Shown here in pieces: positions 10,711 to 21,174 of a stretch of DNA of 64,000 nucleotides. The position numbers and the translations under genes were made by a program. The notes beneath the pieces are model-generated. The model saw only the letters and a program-made list of their open reading frames with translations. It did no database searches and was not told the origin of the DNA. The DNA comes from Neobacillus thermocopriae (GTDB lineage Bacteria; Bacillota; Bacilli; Bacillales; Cytobacillaceae), in assembly GCF_010975035.1 (NCBI RefSeq), contig NZ_JAAIUV010000006.1, forward strand, positions 1-64,000, given 5' to 3'. Every line of letters begins with the position of its first letter. The stretch's first letter is position 1.

Positions 10711-10812
10711 AAACTCAGACTCGCCAAACACAGGCGTTTATGCTAGGCATAAATCTTAAAACCTGGTCTGTGCGGTTGTAGCACAGGTGCTACAAACATA
10801 ACGTTACAATCT
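10711..10812 (-). ncRNA. L21-type ribosomal protein leader
   Basis: The region upstream of rplU holds three successive hairpins: TTGTAGCAC/GTGCTACAA (10776-10795, perfect 9 bp), TTATGC/GCATAA (10738-10752) and CGCC/GGCG (10722-10736). An autoregulatory L21 leader is known at this position in Bacillus. Assignment rests on position and structure, not a covariance search. Confidence 0.65.
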
Positions 10813-10840
10813 TAACATGTTATAAGAAATCATGTCAATA

Positions 10841-12286
10841 TTAATCGAATGTTTTTTGGGATATTTCCCGCTCATCGCCAAATTGTTTCAAGATAAAATA
10901 GTGATGGGTAGAAGGCTTAGTTAAGAAATATATTTTTAATTGAAGTGATTGTTCTAAGAAGTCTTTATGAGATAATAATGCCGTCCTCACTGCTTCAGTA
11001 GTTTCCACTAAAACAGCTTCAAATTCAGAATGACGGTGTTCCAATAGCTCGCGTTCAAGACGGAAAGCGACAGTCTCTGCGCTTAGTATTCGTCCGGTTC
11101 CTTCGCAAACTGGGCATTTTTCCTGCATGGCTTCAGATAAAGTGATTTTCGTTTTCTTTCTTGTTAGTTGAAGAATGCCAAGAGGAGTAAACCCAATCAG
11201 TTTTGTCTGCTTTTCATCTTGTTTCAATTCAGCTGCCATTGTATTTAAAATGAGCTGCTTGTCCTTTTCACGGCTCATATCAATAAAATCAATTAAAACT
11301 ATTCCACCGATGTCACGAAGGCGAAGTTGTCGTACAATTTCCCGAGCAGCAAGCTGATTCGTTTTAACCACCGTTTCCTGATAATCCGCTTTGCCCGAAA
11401 ATTTCCCGGTATTGACATCAATGATCGTTAATGCCTCTGTTTCATCAAAGATCAAATAGGCCCCAAGATCTAACCAGACAATCCTTTTTAATGCTTTATT
11501 GATTTCATGCTCTATTCGATGTGTCGAAAAAATATTTTCTTTTCCATTATAATAGCTACAAGTTACCCGAGCATTTTTCTCCTCAAGTAATTTCTTCATG
11601 GGCAAGTCATCGACAATCACTTCCCCAGAGGACATACGTAACACTTGATCAATAATCATTTCGGTAAAACTGTCTTTTTGAACGAGTACACCTGGCTTTT
11701 TTAAATGGCCTGCTCTATGCAGTATATCCTGATAAGTAATGCGTAATTGATCGATTTCTTTTTGGATTTCTTCTTCTTTACATGTCAAAGAAGATGTTCG
11801 AAAAATTAACCCTTCCTCTTCTGTCTTCAAACGTCTTCCCAAGTTGCGAAGGGCTGTTTTTTTCGATTCATCTGCAATTTTTTTCGATACAGCCACATAT
11901 TGACCTTTAGGTAGATAAATTAGATTTTGTCCTTGAATCTCTATAATTCCTGTTACTTTCGGGCCTTTTGTACCAGTGGCATCCTTTTCGACCTGAACAA
12001 GCAATTTTTCCCCTTGGTGGACGAACGAAGAGATATTGCCTCCTTTTTCTTTTGCTAATGTATAAGAAGGGATCTGGTCGCGATGCAAATACGCATTTTT
12101 TTCTTCCCCAATATCGATGAAAACTGCATTCATTCCAGGCAAAACCTTTGTTACCGTCCCATAATAAATATTACCGACCAGAGAACGCTCTTCTGGCCGG
12201 TCCAATACAATCTTTTCTACTCGGTTATTGCGCAAGTAGGCAAATCTTTTTTCAGTTGAATGATAATTTATAATTAATGTTTCCAA
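10841..12286 (-). CDS. rng: Ribonuclease G/E family endoribonuclease
   Basis: A 481-aa RNase E/G catalytic core without the long C-terminal scaffold of RNase E. An S1 domain spans about 38-120. Asp290 (TIIDVNTG) and Asp333 (LIDFIDM) correspond in motif and spacing (43 residues) to the metal-binding Asp303/Asp346 of E. coli RNase E. CPVCEGTG (391-398) is the zinc-link. B. subtilis lacks this enzyme and relies on RNase Y/J, but other Bacillaceae carry it. The gene lies between spoIVFB and rplU. Confidence 0.93.
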   Translation of the reverse strand: METLIINYHSTEKRFAYLRNNRVEKIVLDRPEERSLVGNIYYGTVTKVLPGMNAVFIDIGEEKNAYLHRDQIPSYTLAKEKGGNISSFVHQGEKLLVQVEKDATGTKGPKVTGIIEIQGQNLIYLPKGQYVAVSKKIADESKKTALRNLGRRLKTEEEGLIFRTSSLTCKEEEIQKEIDQLRITYQDILHRAGHLKKPGVLVQKDSFTEMIIDQVLRMSSGEVIVDDLPMKKLLEEKNARVTCSYYNGKENIFSTHRIEHEINKALKRIVWLDLGAYLIFDETEALTIIDVNTGKFSGKADYQETVVKTNQLAAREIVRQLRLRDIGGIVLIDFIDMSREKDKQLILNTMAAELKQDEKQTKLIGFTPLGILQLTRKKTKITLSEAMQEKCPVCEGTGRILSAETVAFRLERELLEHRHSEFEAVLVETTEAVRTALLSHKDFLEQSLQLKIYFLTKPSTHHYFILKQFGDEREISQKTFD

Positions 12287-12382
12287 ACTGCCGGCCTCAC
12301 TTTAATAAAAAATAACGATGATCACTTTCCAGCTTCAGCCCCCTAGTCTGAGCGCTTCCACTTTTATCTCCATTATAACCAA

Positions 12383-13249
12383 TTAATATAAAAAGAGAAG
12401 ATCACCGATTTTGTCTGTCAGCCGTTTTTCTGTAAAAAAGGCGTGCAGCAATTCATTTTCATCCAATACACGTTTTTCTCTTTCTTCTGTCTCAACAATG
12501 ATTGGATGCTTACAGTCACGCTGAAATTTTTCCAATACATGGATCAACAAATCCTGTTCACTTGCCTGGATAGGAATAAGAGCAGATGGGTTTGATTTTT
12601 TGCCATAGTATCTTTCTAGTAAAAATCGCATAAAAATATAGCGCCGCTGTTTCCACTCATAATAGAGGGAAAACGATAAAAAGCCGATAATGATCCAAAC
12701 ATTGATATTTGCCGGTGCAGTTAATAACACTAATAACGAAAACAAGCATAAGCTAATGATCGAGATTATAAGTGTCAACTGGTGGGCATTTGAAAAGGGG
12801 AATTTTAATGAAAGTAGTAATAAGACCAGTTTGCCACCGTCTAGCGGCCAAACTGGAAACAAATTAAATATAAAAATCATCAAATTGTATTGTAGAAAAA
12901 GTTGAAATAAGTCCTCCGACATTATGTTTAACGAAACTAACCCGTAGGAGATCGCCACCATCCATACATGTTGAAGTGGTCCAGCCAAAACGACAATAGC
13001 CTCTTCCTTTAACGGACGATTACCATGCTCATCCATTTCAGCTACGCCACCAAATGGCAAAAGGGTGATTCTTTTGATTCTCCAAGAAAAAAAAGAAGCC
13101 GCAGCAGCATGCCCCATTTCATGGATAAAAATGATTGCAAGAAGTAAACAAACTTCCACAAAGTGCGCTGTGACAACAGCAAGGCCTATGACAATCCATA
13201 ACAGTGGATGAATATGAACATGACGAAGCAACTCAATAGCTTTATTCAA
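12383..13249 (-). CDS. spoIVFB: Intramembrane metalloprotease SpoIVFB (site-2 protease)
   Basis: Cleaves pro-sigma-K in the mother cell during sporulation. The 288-aa protein has several membrane helices, the zinc motif HEMGH (H43-H47) and the third ligand D137 in FPVWPLDGGK, the same residue numbers as in B. subtilis. A C-terminal CBS-like domain (about 215-285) follows. Its start overlaps the 3' end of spoIVFA by 8 bp. Confidence 0.95.
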   Translation of the reverse strand: MNKAIELLRHVHIHPLLWIVIGLAVVTAHFVEVCLLLAIIFIHEMGHAAAASFFSWRIKRITLLPFGGVAEMDEHGNRPLKEEAIVVLAGPLQHVWMVAISYGLVSLNIMSEDLFQLFLQYNLMIFIFNLFPVWPLDGGKLVLLLLSLKFPFSNAHQLTLIISIISLCLFSLLVLLTAPANINVWIIIGFLSFSLYYEWKQRRYIFMRFLLERYYGKKSNPSALIPIQASEQDLLIHVLEKFQRDCKHPIIVETEEREKRVLDENELLHAFFTEKRLTDKIGDLLFLY

Positions 13250-14021
13250 GACGGATCACCTGGATCGGGTCGATGAATTCATCACCTTTTTTTACTGCAA
13301 AATAATATTGCCCTTTTGTTTTGTCCTCCCCTTTTGAATCTGATACCGTACCAATCTCTGTGCTCTTTTCGATATATTCATATGGTTTTACCTTGATATT
13401 TTCCAGATTTGCATACCATGTTTCGGTCTTGTCCCCATGCTGAATGATCACCGTTTCGCCAAGTCCCTCTTTTACTCCCACAAATTCGACCATTCCACCT
13501 TTAATGGATTGAACAGGTGATCCTTTGATTGTCTCAATCATTATTCCTTGGCCGTTTTTCTCAAAATTTTCAAGGATTTTCCCTGATACCGGTACTGCTC
13601 CTTTATGATTTTCTTCCCTTTCGGCAGAAAGCTTTTCCTCATTAAAAGGAAGCAAGGCAAGTGGTTTGCCAAATCTTTCTTCATACCACTCCGCTACAGC
13701 CGCAAATTTAAAATCCTCATTCATCGTTTGGAGTATAACGTCCCTCACTGGCTCTAAACGTGCAGATTGATTACGAAACAAGATGGCTACTACAAGAAAC
13801 AGCAATATCGAGGCAAGAATTTTGAAAAAGAATACTTCTTTTTTAAATAAGGGGTGTCCATCATCATCACCACCAGCCGAAGGAGGAATATAATTAAATT
13901 CATATTTTTCATCGTAATCAGGCCAAAACATCTGGTTGCCTGAACTTGTGGAGGCTGTTCCTTTTGCCTTTTTTCTTTTGGCAATTCGACGTCTTATTTC
14001 GTCGGGTGTAGACCGAGCCAT
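13242..14021 (-). CDS. spoIVFA: SpoIVFA, inhibitor/scaffold of SpoIVFB
   Basis: Holds SpoIVFB inactive in the outer forespore membrane until SpoIVB signalling. A 259-aa protein with a basic N-terminus (RRRIAKRKK), one TM helix (about 68-86) and a C-terminal degenerate M23/LytM domain (KEGLGETVIIQHGDKTETWY). ATG 14021 has an AAGGG site 8 nt upstream; an in-frame GTG at 14039 has none. A sigma-E-like promoter lies just upstream. Confidence 0.93.
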   Translation of the reverse strand: MARSTPDEIRRRIAKRKKAKGTASTSSGNQMFWPDYDEKYEFNYIPPSAGGDDDGHPLFKKEVFFFKILASILLFLVVAILFRNQSARLEPVRDVILQTMNEDFKFAAVAEWYEERFGKPLALLPFNEEKLSAEREENHKGAVPVSGKILENFEKNGQGIMIETIKGSPVQSIKGGMVEFVGVKEGLGETVIIQHGDKTETWYANLENIKVKPYEYIEKSTEIGTVSDSKGEDKTKGQYYFAVKKGDEFIDPIQVIRLE

Positions 14022-14051
14022 ACCATCATCCCTTTTCACACAGTTTGTACA

Positions 14052-14079
14052 ATTTTATGAACGGGGTGGACAAAGTATG
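14052..14079 (-). promoter_or_regulatory. Candidate sigma-E promoter of spoIVFA-spoIVFB
   Basis: On the minus strand CATACTT (14079-14073) and CATAAAAT (14059-14052) are separated by 13 nt. The -10 differs from the sigma-E consensus CATACAMT at one position. The location, about 30 bp upstream of spoIVFA, agrees with the known sigma-E control of this operon. Confidence 0.5.
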
Positions 14080-14090
14080 ACTTTCATACG

Positions 14091-14123
14091 AAAAAGGCCT
14101 GTCCACAAATAATGTGAACAGGC
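14091..14123 (-). terminator. Terminator after minC-minD
   Basis: On the minus strand GCCTGTTCAC pairs with GTGGACAGGC (one mismatch), followed by CTTTTT. It begins 9 bp beyond the minD stop. Confidence 0.85.
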
Positions 14124-14131
14124 TAATTCGT

Positions 14132-14935
14132 TTATCGTACTCCAAAAAATTTCTTTAATTTTGAAAACACACCTTGATTTTGGTTTTCCAATGATTGAAG
14201 TGGGATTGATTCACCAAGAATTCGGCGTGCAATATTACGATAAGCAATGGATGCCTTGCTATTTGGATTTAATGCAATAGGTTCACCGTGATTGGAGGCT
14301 CTAATAACCTCTTCATCGTCCGCAACAATTCCAATTAATTCGATGGACAAGTGTTGAGTAATTTCATCAAGATCAAGCATGTCACCACTCTTCATCATAT
14401 GGTTGCGAATCCGATTTACAATTAGTTTTGGTGGCTCCATATGTTTTTCTTTTTCAAGAAGGCCGATGATTCGATCAGCATCCCGAACAGCAGATACTTC
14501 AGGTGTTGTGACAACAATAGCCTTATCCGCACCAGAAACTGCATTCTTATATCCCTGTTCTATACCGGCAGGGCAATCGATAATCACATAATCATAGTCT
14601 TGCTTTAATTCTTCAATTAATTCTTTCATTTGCTCAGCATTTACTGCAGATTTATCTACCGTTTGGGCTGCGGGAAGCAAGTACAAAAGTCCGTCAAAGC
14701 GCTTATCTTTAACCAATGCTTGATGTGTTTTGCATCTTTTTTCTATCACATCAACTAGGTCATAGATAATTCTATTCTCAAGCCCCATAACGACATCCAA
14801 GTTTCGAAGGCCGATGTCAGTATCTACTAAGCATACTTTTTTACCCTGAAGAGCTAGAGCAGTACCAATATTCGCAGAAGTTGTTGTTTTACCAACGCCG
14901 CCCTTCCCGGATGTAATTACTATTGCTTCTCCCAC
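14132..14935 (-). CDS. minD: Septum-site determining ATPase MinD
   Basis: Deviant Walker-A ATPase that recruits MinC to the membrane and restricts Z-ring placement. The 267-aa protein has GKGGVGKTT near residue 10, DTDIGLRNLD, and a C-terminal amphipathic membrane-targeting helix FSKLKKFFGVR. It lies 1 bp after minC. Confidence 0.97.
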   Translation of the reverse strand: MGEAIVITSGKGGVGKTTTSANIGTALALQGKKVCLVDTDIGLRNLDVVMGLENRIIYDLVDVIEKRCKTHQALVKDKRFDGLLYLLPAAQTVDKSAVNAEQMKELIEELKQDYDYVIIDCPAGIEQGYKNAVSGADKAIVVTTPEVSAVRDADRIIGLLEKEKHMEPPKLIVNRIRNHMMKSGDMLDLDEITQHLSIELIGIVADDEEVIRASNHGEPIALNPNSKASIAYRNIARRILGESIPLQSLENQNQGVFSKLKKFFGVR

Positions 14936-14936
14936 T

Positions 14937-15617
14937 TTAATGTCCCCCTTCTAATCTCGTTAAACTAGGCCTTAAATGAATTAAAGCTTGTAATCTATCA
15001 ATGATAATTTGTTGGTTTTCATCTATGTAAGCACATTCCATTTCGCGGTTTTCTTTTTTTTCAACCTCATCCGGCGCCCGATTGATCTGTTCAGCTATAC
15101 GAAGCTGAGAGGGCTTCATACTGGAAGCAGCAATGACAGCCTTCTCATTGCCAAAACAACCAGCATGGGCAATGCCCTTTAATACACCCATAATAAAAAT
15201 ATTGCCACCCGCAATAACCGTTCCCCCAGGATTCACATCGCCGATCAACAATAAATCTCCAGGTACTCTAAGAACCTGACCAGAACGAACAATTCTTGAG
15301 ACTGTAATAACCTCTGTTTCTTGCTTAAGCCGAAGGGCTTCATCTATTGTAATCACATTTGATTCTATTTCTTCCACAACTAAATTTTTCTTTTGACGAA
15401 TTAAATTCTTCAGCTCTTCCCGCTGATCTTCTGTGATATATCTATTGCCGACATCCACCCTGACAGGAATTAAGTGCCGATCCTCTTTTGACAACTGATT
15501 GGCTGAAAGTTTTTGATCTAGTTCCTTCTTAAGCTCTTCGTAAGAACAATTGTCATCAAGTTGAAGAACAAGGCCACCCTTTGTTCCTTTTATTGTAACA
15601 TTTTGACGTTTTTTCAT
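14937..15617 (-). CDS. minC: Septum-site determining protein MinC
   Basis: FtsZ polymerisation inhibitor of 226 aa. The N-terminal domain (1-100) binds FtsZ, and the C-terminal beta-helix (about 105-205), with the glycine-rich [22 protein letters not shown] region, dimerises and binds MinD. The minC-minD order and the position downstream of mreD match B. subtilis. Confidence 0.95.
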   Translation of the reverse strand: MKKRQNVTIKGTKGGLVLQLDDNCSYEELKKELDQKLSANQLSKEDRHLIPVRVDVGNRYITEDQREELKNLIRQKKNLVVEEIESNVITIDEALRLKQETEVITVSRIVRSGQVLRVPGDLLLIGDVNPGGTVIAGGNIFIMGVLKGIAHAGCFGNEKAVIAASSMKPSQLRIAEQINRAPDEVEKKENREMECAYIDENQQIIIDRLQALIHLRPSLTRLEGGH

Positions 15618-15770
15618 GGAGAATTTTTCACCTCAAAATAAAAAAGCATTTCCTAAATATTACACAAATTCCTGTTAAAAACACACGCTATCTTACATAA
15701 ATTTCGACATGAAGCGTACATTCTCCTCTTTTTCAAAAAAGCTTTCTAAAAGGATCGAATGATAAGGAAA

Positions 15771-15792
15771 GCAATCGCAAAATAACGATTGC
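15771..15792 (-). terminator. Weak terminator after mreBCD
   Basis: GCAATCG (15771-15777) pairs with CGATTGC (15786-15792) just upstream of the mreD stop in plus coordinates. On the minus strand it is followed by TTTCCTT rather than a clean U-tract, so partial readthrough into minCD is possible. Confidence 0.55.
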
Positions 15793-15808
15793 TAATATTT
15801 CCATCATA

Positions 15809-16324
15809 TCATTCATCCCGTAAAGCTACAGCATATTTTTCAAACTGCCGTTTTAATGGGTACAAAGCAACAAGGATAAAGATGGCATTTAGTATCAAGG
15901 TAGGATAAAATCGCAAATTAATAAAAGTCATAAAATCAAGGTCTGTTACATGTATGAGAAAATTCATCTCATATACGCCCACTTCGAGTAAGGCAATTCC
16001 AAATAAGGTGGCAAGAAAGACAACAACGATGTTAGACTGCATCACTTGCATCACTTTTGAAATCAAATAGCAAACAAATGGAAACAAGAAAAAATAAATG
16101 CCGATAACTTCGATGTAGACAACGTCAACGAGTAGGCCAAAAATAGCTCCATAAATAATTCCTTGTTTCTTCCCCACATAAATGGTTAATAAAAGAAGAG
16201 CCGAGAATAAAAAGCGCGGGACAAGGATACGACTTCCAAATAAGTCAGATGGTAAAAACTGAACAAACAAACTTTCTAAAATAAACAGTAACAAAAACAA
16301 AAGAGGAAGAAGGAATTTTTTCAT
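15809..16324 (-). CDS. mreD: Rod-shape determining membrane protein MreD
   Basis: A small, very hydrophobic 171-aa protein with five or six TM helices. It is part of the elongasome with MreC and MreB. Its start overlaps the mreC stop by 4 bp, so translation is coupled. Identification rests on gene order plus the typical hydrophobic profile. Confidence 0.93.
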   Translation of the reverse strand: MKKFLLPLLFLLLFILESLFVQFLPSDLFGSRILVPRFLFSALLLLTIYVGKKQGIIYGAIFGLLVDVVYIEVIGIYFFLFPFVCYLISKVMQVMQSNIVVVFLATLFGIALLEVGVYEMNFLIHVTDLDFMTFINLRFYPTLILNAIFILVALYPLKRQFEKYAVALRDE

Positions 16325-17202
16325 AGATCCTCCTCCTTCCCAGCTTTCATGGCATTCCTATCCGGTTGTGTCATTAACCGTTTTATAACGATAACATTTT
16401 CGATATCATAAAAATCTGCTCCAGGCTTAATAAGTGCGGTTTGATTAAGCCCATACTGGTCAGGCTTCACTTCTTCTACTTTTCCGATTATCAACCCTTT
16501 CGGAAACACGCCGCCCATACCAGAAGTAATAACGGTTTGACCCTTTTCTATTTTTTCACTAGATGGTATCGCCTTTACCATCAATAGTTTCTTCTTGGCA
16601 TCAAAGCCCTGAACAAAACCATATACATCTTTTTCCCCTTGAATGACAGCTGAGATCCGGTTTTTTGGATCCATGGCACTCAATAGCTGAACAGTGGAGC
16701 TGAATTGGTTAACGCTTTTTACTTTCCCCACCAAGCCGGTGGCTGTTACCACCGCCATATTTTTCTCTATTCCATCTGTTTTACCCTTATTTATTATCAT
16801 GATTTCATGCCAACGATCAGGATTTCTGCCGATTACTGTAGCCGGAAGTGGTTCAAAATCTCTCAAGGTTTGTTTTGCATCGAGAACGTCACGCAATTCC
16901 TTATTGTCTTTTTTCAATTCTTGAATTTCCGCTTCAAGACTGGCAAATTTTTCAACCCGTGATTTTAATTCTTTATTCTCTTCATATGTATTTTGCAAAT
17001 CCTGGAGATTTTCAAAAAAGCCTGCTAAATAATTGGCAGGCCTTGAAACCAGGGATTGAAACCAGCCGGTTGTGTCCCTAACAAACTGCTCCGGCCAAGT
17101 TAGTTTACTCCTATCCCTTAAAGAAAACCCAATCAATGCCACGAGAACAATAATGCTGACGAGCAAAATAATCAGACGTTTATTCAAAAAGAACTGTGGC
17201 AT
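16321..17202 (-). CDS. mreC: Rod-shape determining protein MreC
   Basis: A 293-aa membrane-anchored periplasm-side scaffold of cell-wall elongation. One TM helix (about 9-27) is followed by a coiled coil (about 65-110) and a double beta-barrel domain (about 115-275) containing GRNPDRWHEIMIINKG. It lies in the mreB-mreC-mreD operon. Confidence 0.96.
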   Translation of the reverse strand: MPQFFLNKRLIILLVSIIVLVALIGFSLRDRSKLTWPEQFVRDTTGWFQSLVSRPANYLAGFFENLQDLQNTYEENKELKSRVEKFASLEAEIQELKKDNKELRDVLDAKQTLRDFEPLPATVIGRNPDRWHEIMIINKGKTDGIEKNMAVVTATGLVGKVKSVNQFSSTVQLLSAMDPKNRISAVIQGEKDVYGFVQGFDAKKKLLMVKAIPSSEKIEKGQTVITSGMGGVFPKGLIIGKVEEVKPDQYGLNQTALIKPGADFYDIENVIVIKRLMTQPDRNAMKAGKEEDL

Positions 17203-17223
17203 GATATTACACCTCTATTTTTT

Positions 17224-18297
<1,074 letters not shown>

Positions 18298-18380
18298 TTA
18301 AATTCTAAAAGAAAAACTGCTGGTTTCTGTATTAATTAACAATAAGTTTTATAGTTATTTTGAGTAATCAGTCCTAAAAA

Positions 18381-18410
18381 ATCATAAACAATATTATATC
18401 GTAACGTCAA
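18381..18410 (-). promoter_or_regulatory. Sigma-A promoter of mreBCD
   Basis: On the minus strand TTGACG (18410-18405) and TATGAT (18386-18381) are separated by 18 nt, about 135 bp upstream of mreB. An overlapping TTGTTT/TATAAT pair lies slightly further upstream. Confidence 0.6.
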
Positions 18411-18424
18411 ATAAAAACAATACA

Positions 18425-19114
18425 TCATATATATCCTTTTTCTTTTAAAGAAACAAATTTATTTTCACCAATGATAAGATGGTCAAGTAGATCTATTCCA
18501 AGAATCTTCCCACACTCTGCCAGCCTCTTTGTCACCTCAATATCTTCCCGGCTTGGCGTGGGATCTCCGGAGGGATGATTATGAATAGCTATTATTGAGG
18601 CAGCAGAACGTTTTAATGCCTCGCGAAAAACTTCACGCGGGTGAACAATTGAAGCATTTAGACTTCCGATAAATACTGTCTGTTTGTGAATGACTTGATT
18701 TTTTGTGTTTAAATATAAGCATACAAAATGTTCCTGGGTTAAAAATCGCATATCGTTCATTACATAATTTGCCCCATCTTCCGGAGAGCGGATCACATAC
18801 CGATCAGAATAAGATAAATTAGCAATTCTTCTTCCGATCTCAACGGCAGCCAAAATTTGTATGGCTTTTGCCAAACCAATCCCTTTAATTTCTGTGATTT
18901 CTTCCAATGTTGCCGATTTTAATAGTCTTAGTCCCTCAAAATGGGTCAATAATCGATTGGATAATTCCAGCACCGATTCATCCTTTGTCCCTGTACGCAG
19001 TAGAATGGCGATCAATTCATGATTGGACAAGCTTTGTGGACCATGCTTCATAAAACGTTCCCTCGGCCGCTCATCCTGAGGGAAATCACGAATCATTAAA
19101 GTTTTTATGGACAC
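18425..19114 (-). CDS. radC: RadC family JAB-domain protein
   Basis: A 229-aa protein with an N-terminal helix-hairpin-helix region (about 68-85, EITEIKGIGLAKA) and a C-terminal JAMM metalloprotease-like domain, H178-x-H180 with D191 (HNHPSGDPTPSRED). Despite the name, a repair role is unproven. The GTG start at 19114 has GGGAGG 7 nt upstream. It sits between maf and mreB as in B. subtilis. Confidence 0.94.
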   Translation of the reverse strand: MSIKTLMIRDFPQDERPRERFMKHGPQSLSNHELIAILLRTGTKDESVLELSNRLLTHFEGLRLLKSATLEEITEIKGIGLAKAIQILAAVEIGRRIANLSYSDRYVIRSPEDGANYVMNDMRFLTQEHFVCLYLNTKNQVIHKQTVFIGSLNASIVHPREVFREALKRSAASIIAIHNHPSGDPTPSREDIEVTKRLAECGKILGIDLLDHLIIGENKFVSLKEKGYI

Positions 19115-19158
19115 TGTTTTTCCTCCCTTTTTCGTTGGGAGTTCATGAACAAACGCAC

Positions 19159-19731
19159 TTAATACGGCAAATGGTAGCCCAGACGCTTCAGTTCTCTTAC
19201 TGTTCTTGCAATGGGCAGGCCGACAACCGCAAAATAGTCTCCATTTATTTTTTTGACAAGCGTGCTTCCAAATTGTTGTATACCATATGCTCCTGCTTTA
19301 TCTAACGGTTCGCCACTTTTTACATATGACCGTATTTCATCGTCCGATAACTCCCAAAACCAAACGTCTGTTTTTTCGTAAAACTTTGTTGATCTAGTTG
19401 GAGACACAATGGATACACCTGTAAAAACTTCATGTTGACAACCAGATAAATTTCGCAACATTTCAATGGCATCAGCCTCATTTGCTGGCTTTCCTAAGAT
19501 GTGGTTATCCTTAACGACGATGGTGTCTGCTCCGATCACAAAGGAATCCCTATTTTGCTGAAAAACAGCCTGAGCCTTGCGATCCGCTAATTCCATTACT
19601 ACTTCCTCAGGAGGAAGTTCCGGGTTAAAACTTTCATCCACATCACTGCTTGATATTGCGAAAGGTATACGGAGAATTTCTAGAAGTTCTTTTCGCCGTG
19701 GAGAAGAAGAGGCTAATATGAGGTTTTGCAT
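19159..19731 (-). CDS. maf: Maf nucleotide pyrophosphatase
   Basis: House-cleaning nucleotide pyrophosphatase of 190 aa that hydrolyses non-canonical or dTTP/UTP-type nucleotides and is linked to septum inhibition. LILASSSPRRKELL (4-17) is the nucleotide-binding motif, with SDVDESF, IGADTIV and GEPLDKAGAYGIQ as further family motifs. Confidence 0.95.
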   Translation of the reverse strand: MQNLILASSSPRRKELLEILRIPFAISSSDVDESFNPELPPEEVVMELADRKAQAVFQQNRDSFVIGADTIVVKDNHILGKPANEADAIEMLRNLSGCQHEVFTGVSIVSPTRSTKFYEKTDVWFWELSDDEIRSYVKSGEPLDKAGAYGIQQFGSTLVKKINGDYFAVVGLPIARTVRELKRLGYHLPY

Positions 19732-19881
19732 TTCATCACCATACTTTCTTTGTTAACGCATTAGGGAGATACATATTAATCCTATCAAAAAACTGACTAG
19801 CAAACAATTTTTATACTTTTACATTTTGAAGGAATTTGTCAAATTATGCAATTTTTATTAAGCAGTGTCGAATGTTGAAAT

Positions 19882-19912
19882 AAAAAAGGGTCCACCTAAA
19901 TAGGGTAGACCC
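19882..19912 (-). terminator. Terminator after spoIIB
   Basis: On the minus strand GGGTCTACC pairs with GGTGGACCC (one mismatch), followed by TTTTTT. It lies about 45 bp past the spoIIB stop. Confidence 0.85.
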
Positions 19913-19958
19913 TTAGGAAATAAATTTCCCGGAAAATAGCGAAACTTAGAGTGTTCAT

Positions 19959-21041
19959 TTATAAGGAATAGTAGACAGAAAGGAAATTTAACAAATGCTG
20001 TTCTGCTTCTTTTAATTTTTTTGTATCCTTTGATTGGTGAAAGGCATTCACTTTTTCATTTGCACTTAATAATTCACTTTGAATTTTTTTGATCTTTTCG
20101 TTTTCAATGCTGCTCTTTTTTAGTTGTTCTTCCTTACTATTCATTTCTTTGAAAGCTTCTTCTGAAATGGTATTACTAGAGAAACCAGATGTAGTAGCAG
20201 TTGCAATTGTTTGATAAATGGTTGGGATGGATTCAATAAAAGACTGCTCCGTTTCATTCATCCCTGACACATTCCTTTTATCAATTAATAGCGATTTTGC
20301 AAAAGCGTCCTCTACCCCGTCTTCCTTATATTTTGAGACAATTACTTTCGCCGTTTCCAGAGAATCTCCCACACCAAGCAATAAATAATGCTTCCCATCT
20401 ATTTCTATAATGGAATATGGGATACCTTTCGACTTTATTTCCTTCGCTGTTTCCTCTGCCCCTTCTTTCGAAGAAAAAACGCCTCCTTGTATAATATAGG
20501 TAGAAAGCTCTGGAATCGATGCTGAAACGTCTTTTACGGGCTCCTTCTCATTATCTCCCGTTTCCTTTTCTACAATAGTTGATTGTGGTTGGGAATTCGA
20601 TTGTTCATCTGAATCGATAATTACAAGTTTTAGCATTAAAAAGCCAATAGTAGTTCCTATGAGAATAGCAAAAAATGCGGAAATGAAAACGGCACCTATT
20701 GTTTTTCTATTTTTTGTTTTGGAGAAGGTCAGAAATGATATTTTTGAATTTTTCTTGATGTTTTTCTTAGGGGATTGGTAGGATGTAATTTTAAATTCCT
20801 CCATATCATGATCGGTTGACTCAGGAATAATCCAGTCAAAACTATCATCAATAGGATCCTTTGCTGCAGCTGTTTCTTTCATTACTTTGTTGTCTGTTAA
20901 ATCAGGCTTTATTTTTACCACTTTTGATGCAGGCTTGCTCATAGGTTTTGGCTTATGATCATTAGGTTCCTCGCGAAACTTTTTGTTCTCACCATTTAAT
21001 TTAATTGTGATTGTTTGCCCTTTTTTAGGCTTGTCCACCAT
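19959..21041 (-). CDS. spoIIB: Stage II sporulation protein SpoIIB (SPOR domain)
   Basis: A 360-aa sporulation protein that helps target engulfment and septal thinning. A charged cytoplasmic N-terminus (1-140) leads to one TM helix (about 146-168, GAVFISAFFAILIGTTIGFL), a linker, then a SPOR domain (about 203-275, YIIQGGVFSSKEGAEETAKE) that binds denuded peptidoglycan. The C-terminal tail (285-360) is helical and rich in Lys and Glu. Assignment uses the SPOR architecture and the maf-adjacent position; the N-terminus is poorly conserved. Confidence 0.88.
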   Translation of the reverse strand: MVDKPKKGQTITIKLNGENKKFREEPNDHKPKPMSKPASKVVKIKPDLTDNKVMKETAAAKDPIDDSFDWIIPESTDHDMEEFKITSYQSPKKNIKKNSKISFLTFSKTKNRKTIGAVFISAFFAILIGTTIGFLMLKLVIIDSDEQSNSQPQSTIVEKETGDNEKEPVKDVSASIPELSTYIIQGGVFSSKEGAEETAKEIKSKGIPYSIIEIDGKHYLLLGVGDSLETAKVIVSKYKEDGVEDAFAKSLLIDKRNVSGMNETEQSFIESIPTIYQTIATATTSGFSSNTISEEAFKEMNSKEEQLKKSSIENEKIKKIQSELLSANEKVNAFHQSKDTKKLKEAEQHLLNFLSVYYSL

Positions 21042-21092
21042 TCGTACTCCTTTCTTATTCGACAGTAATATTTTTCATCCTATCATATAAAG

Positions 21093-21125
21093 AAAAAAAA
21101 ATAACAAGACTTTTGTCGTCTTGTT
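21093..21125 (-). terminator. Terminator of the type IV pilus operon
   Basis: On the minus strand AACAAGAC and GTCTTGTT pair around a 7-nt loop, followed by A and a run of eight or nine T. It begins about 50 bp past the stop of the last pilus gene. Confidence 0.9.
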
Positions 21126-21174
21126 AGTATAGAGTTTCGCCAAATTTTTCTATATCGTTTCAAAACCTATCATA

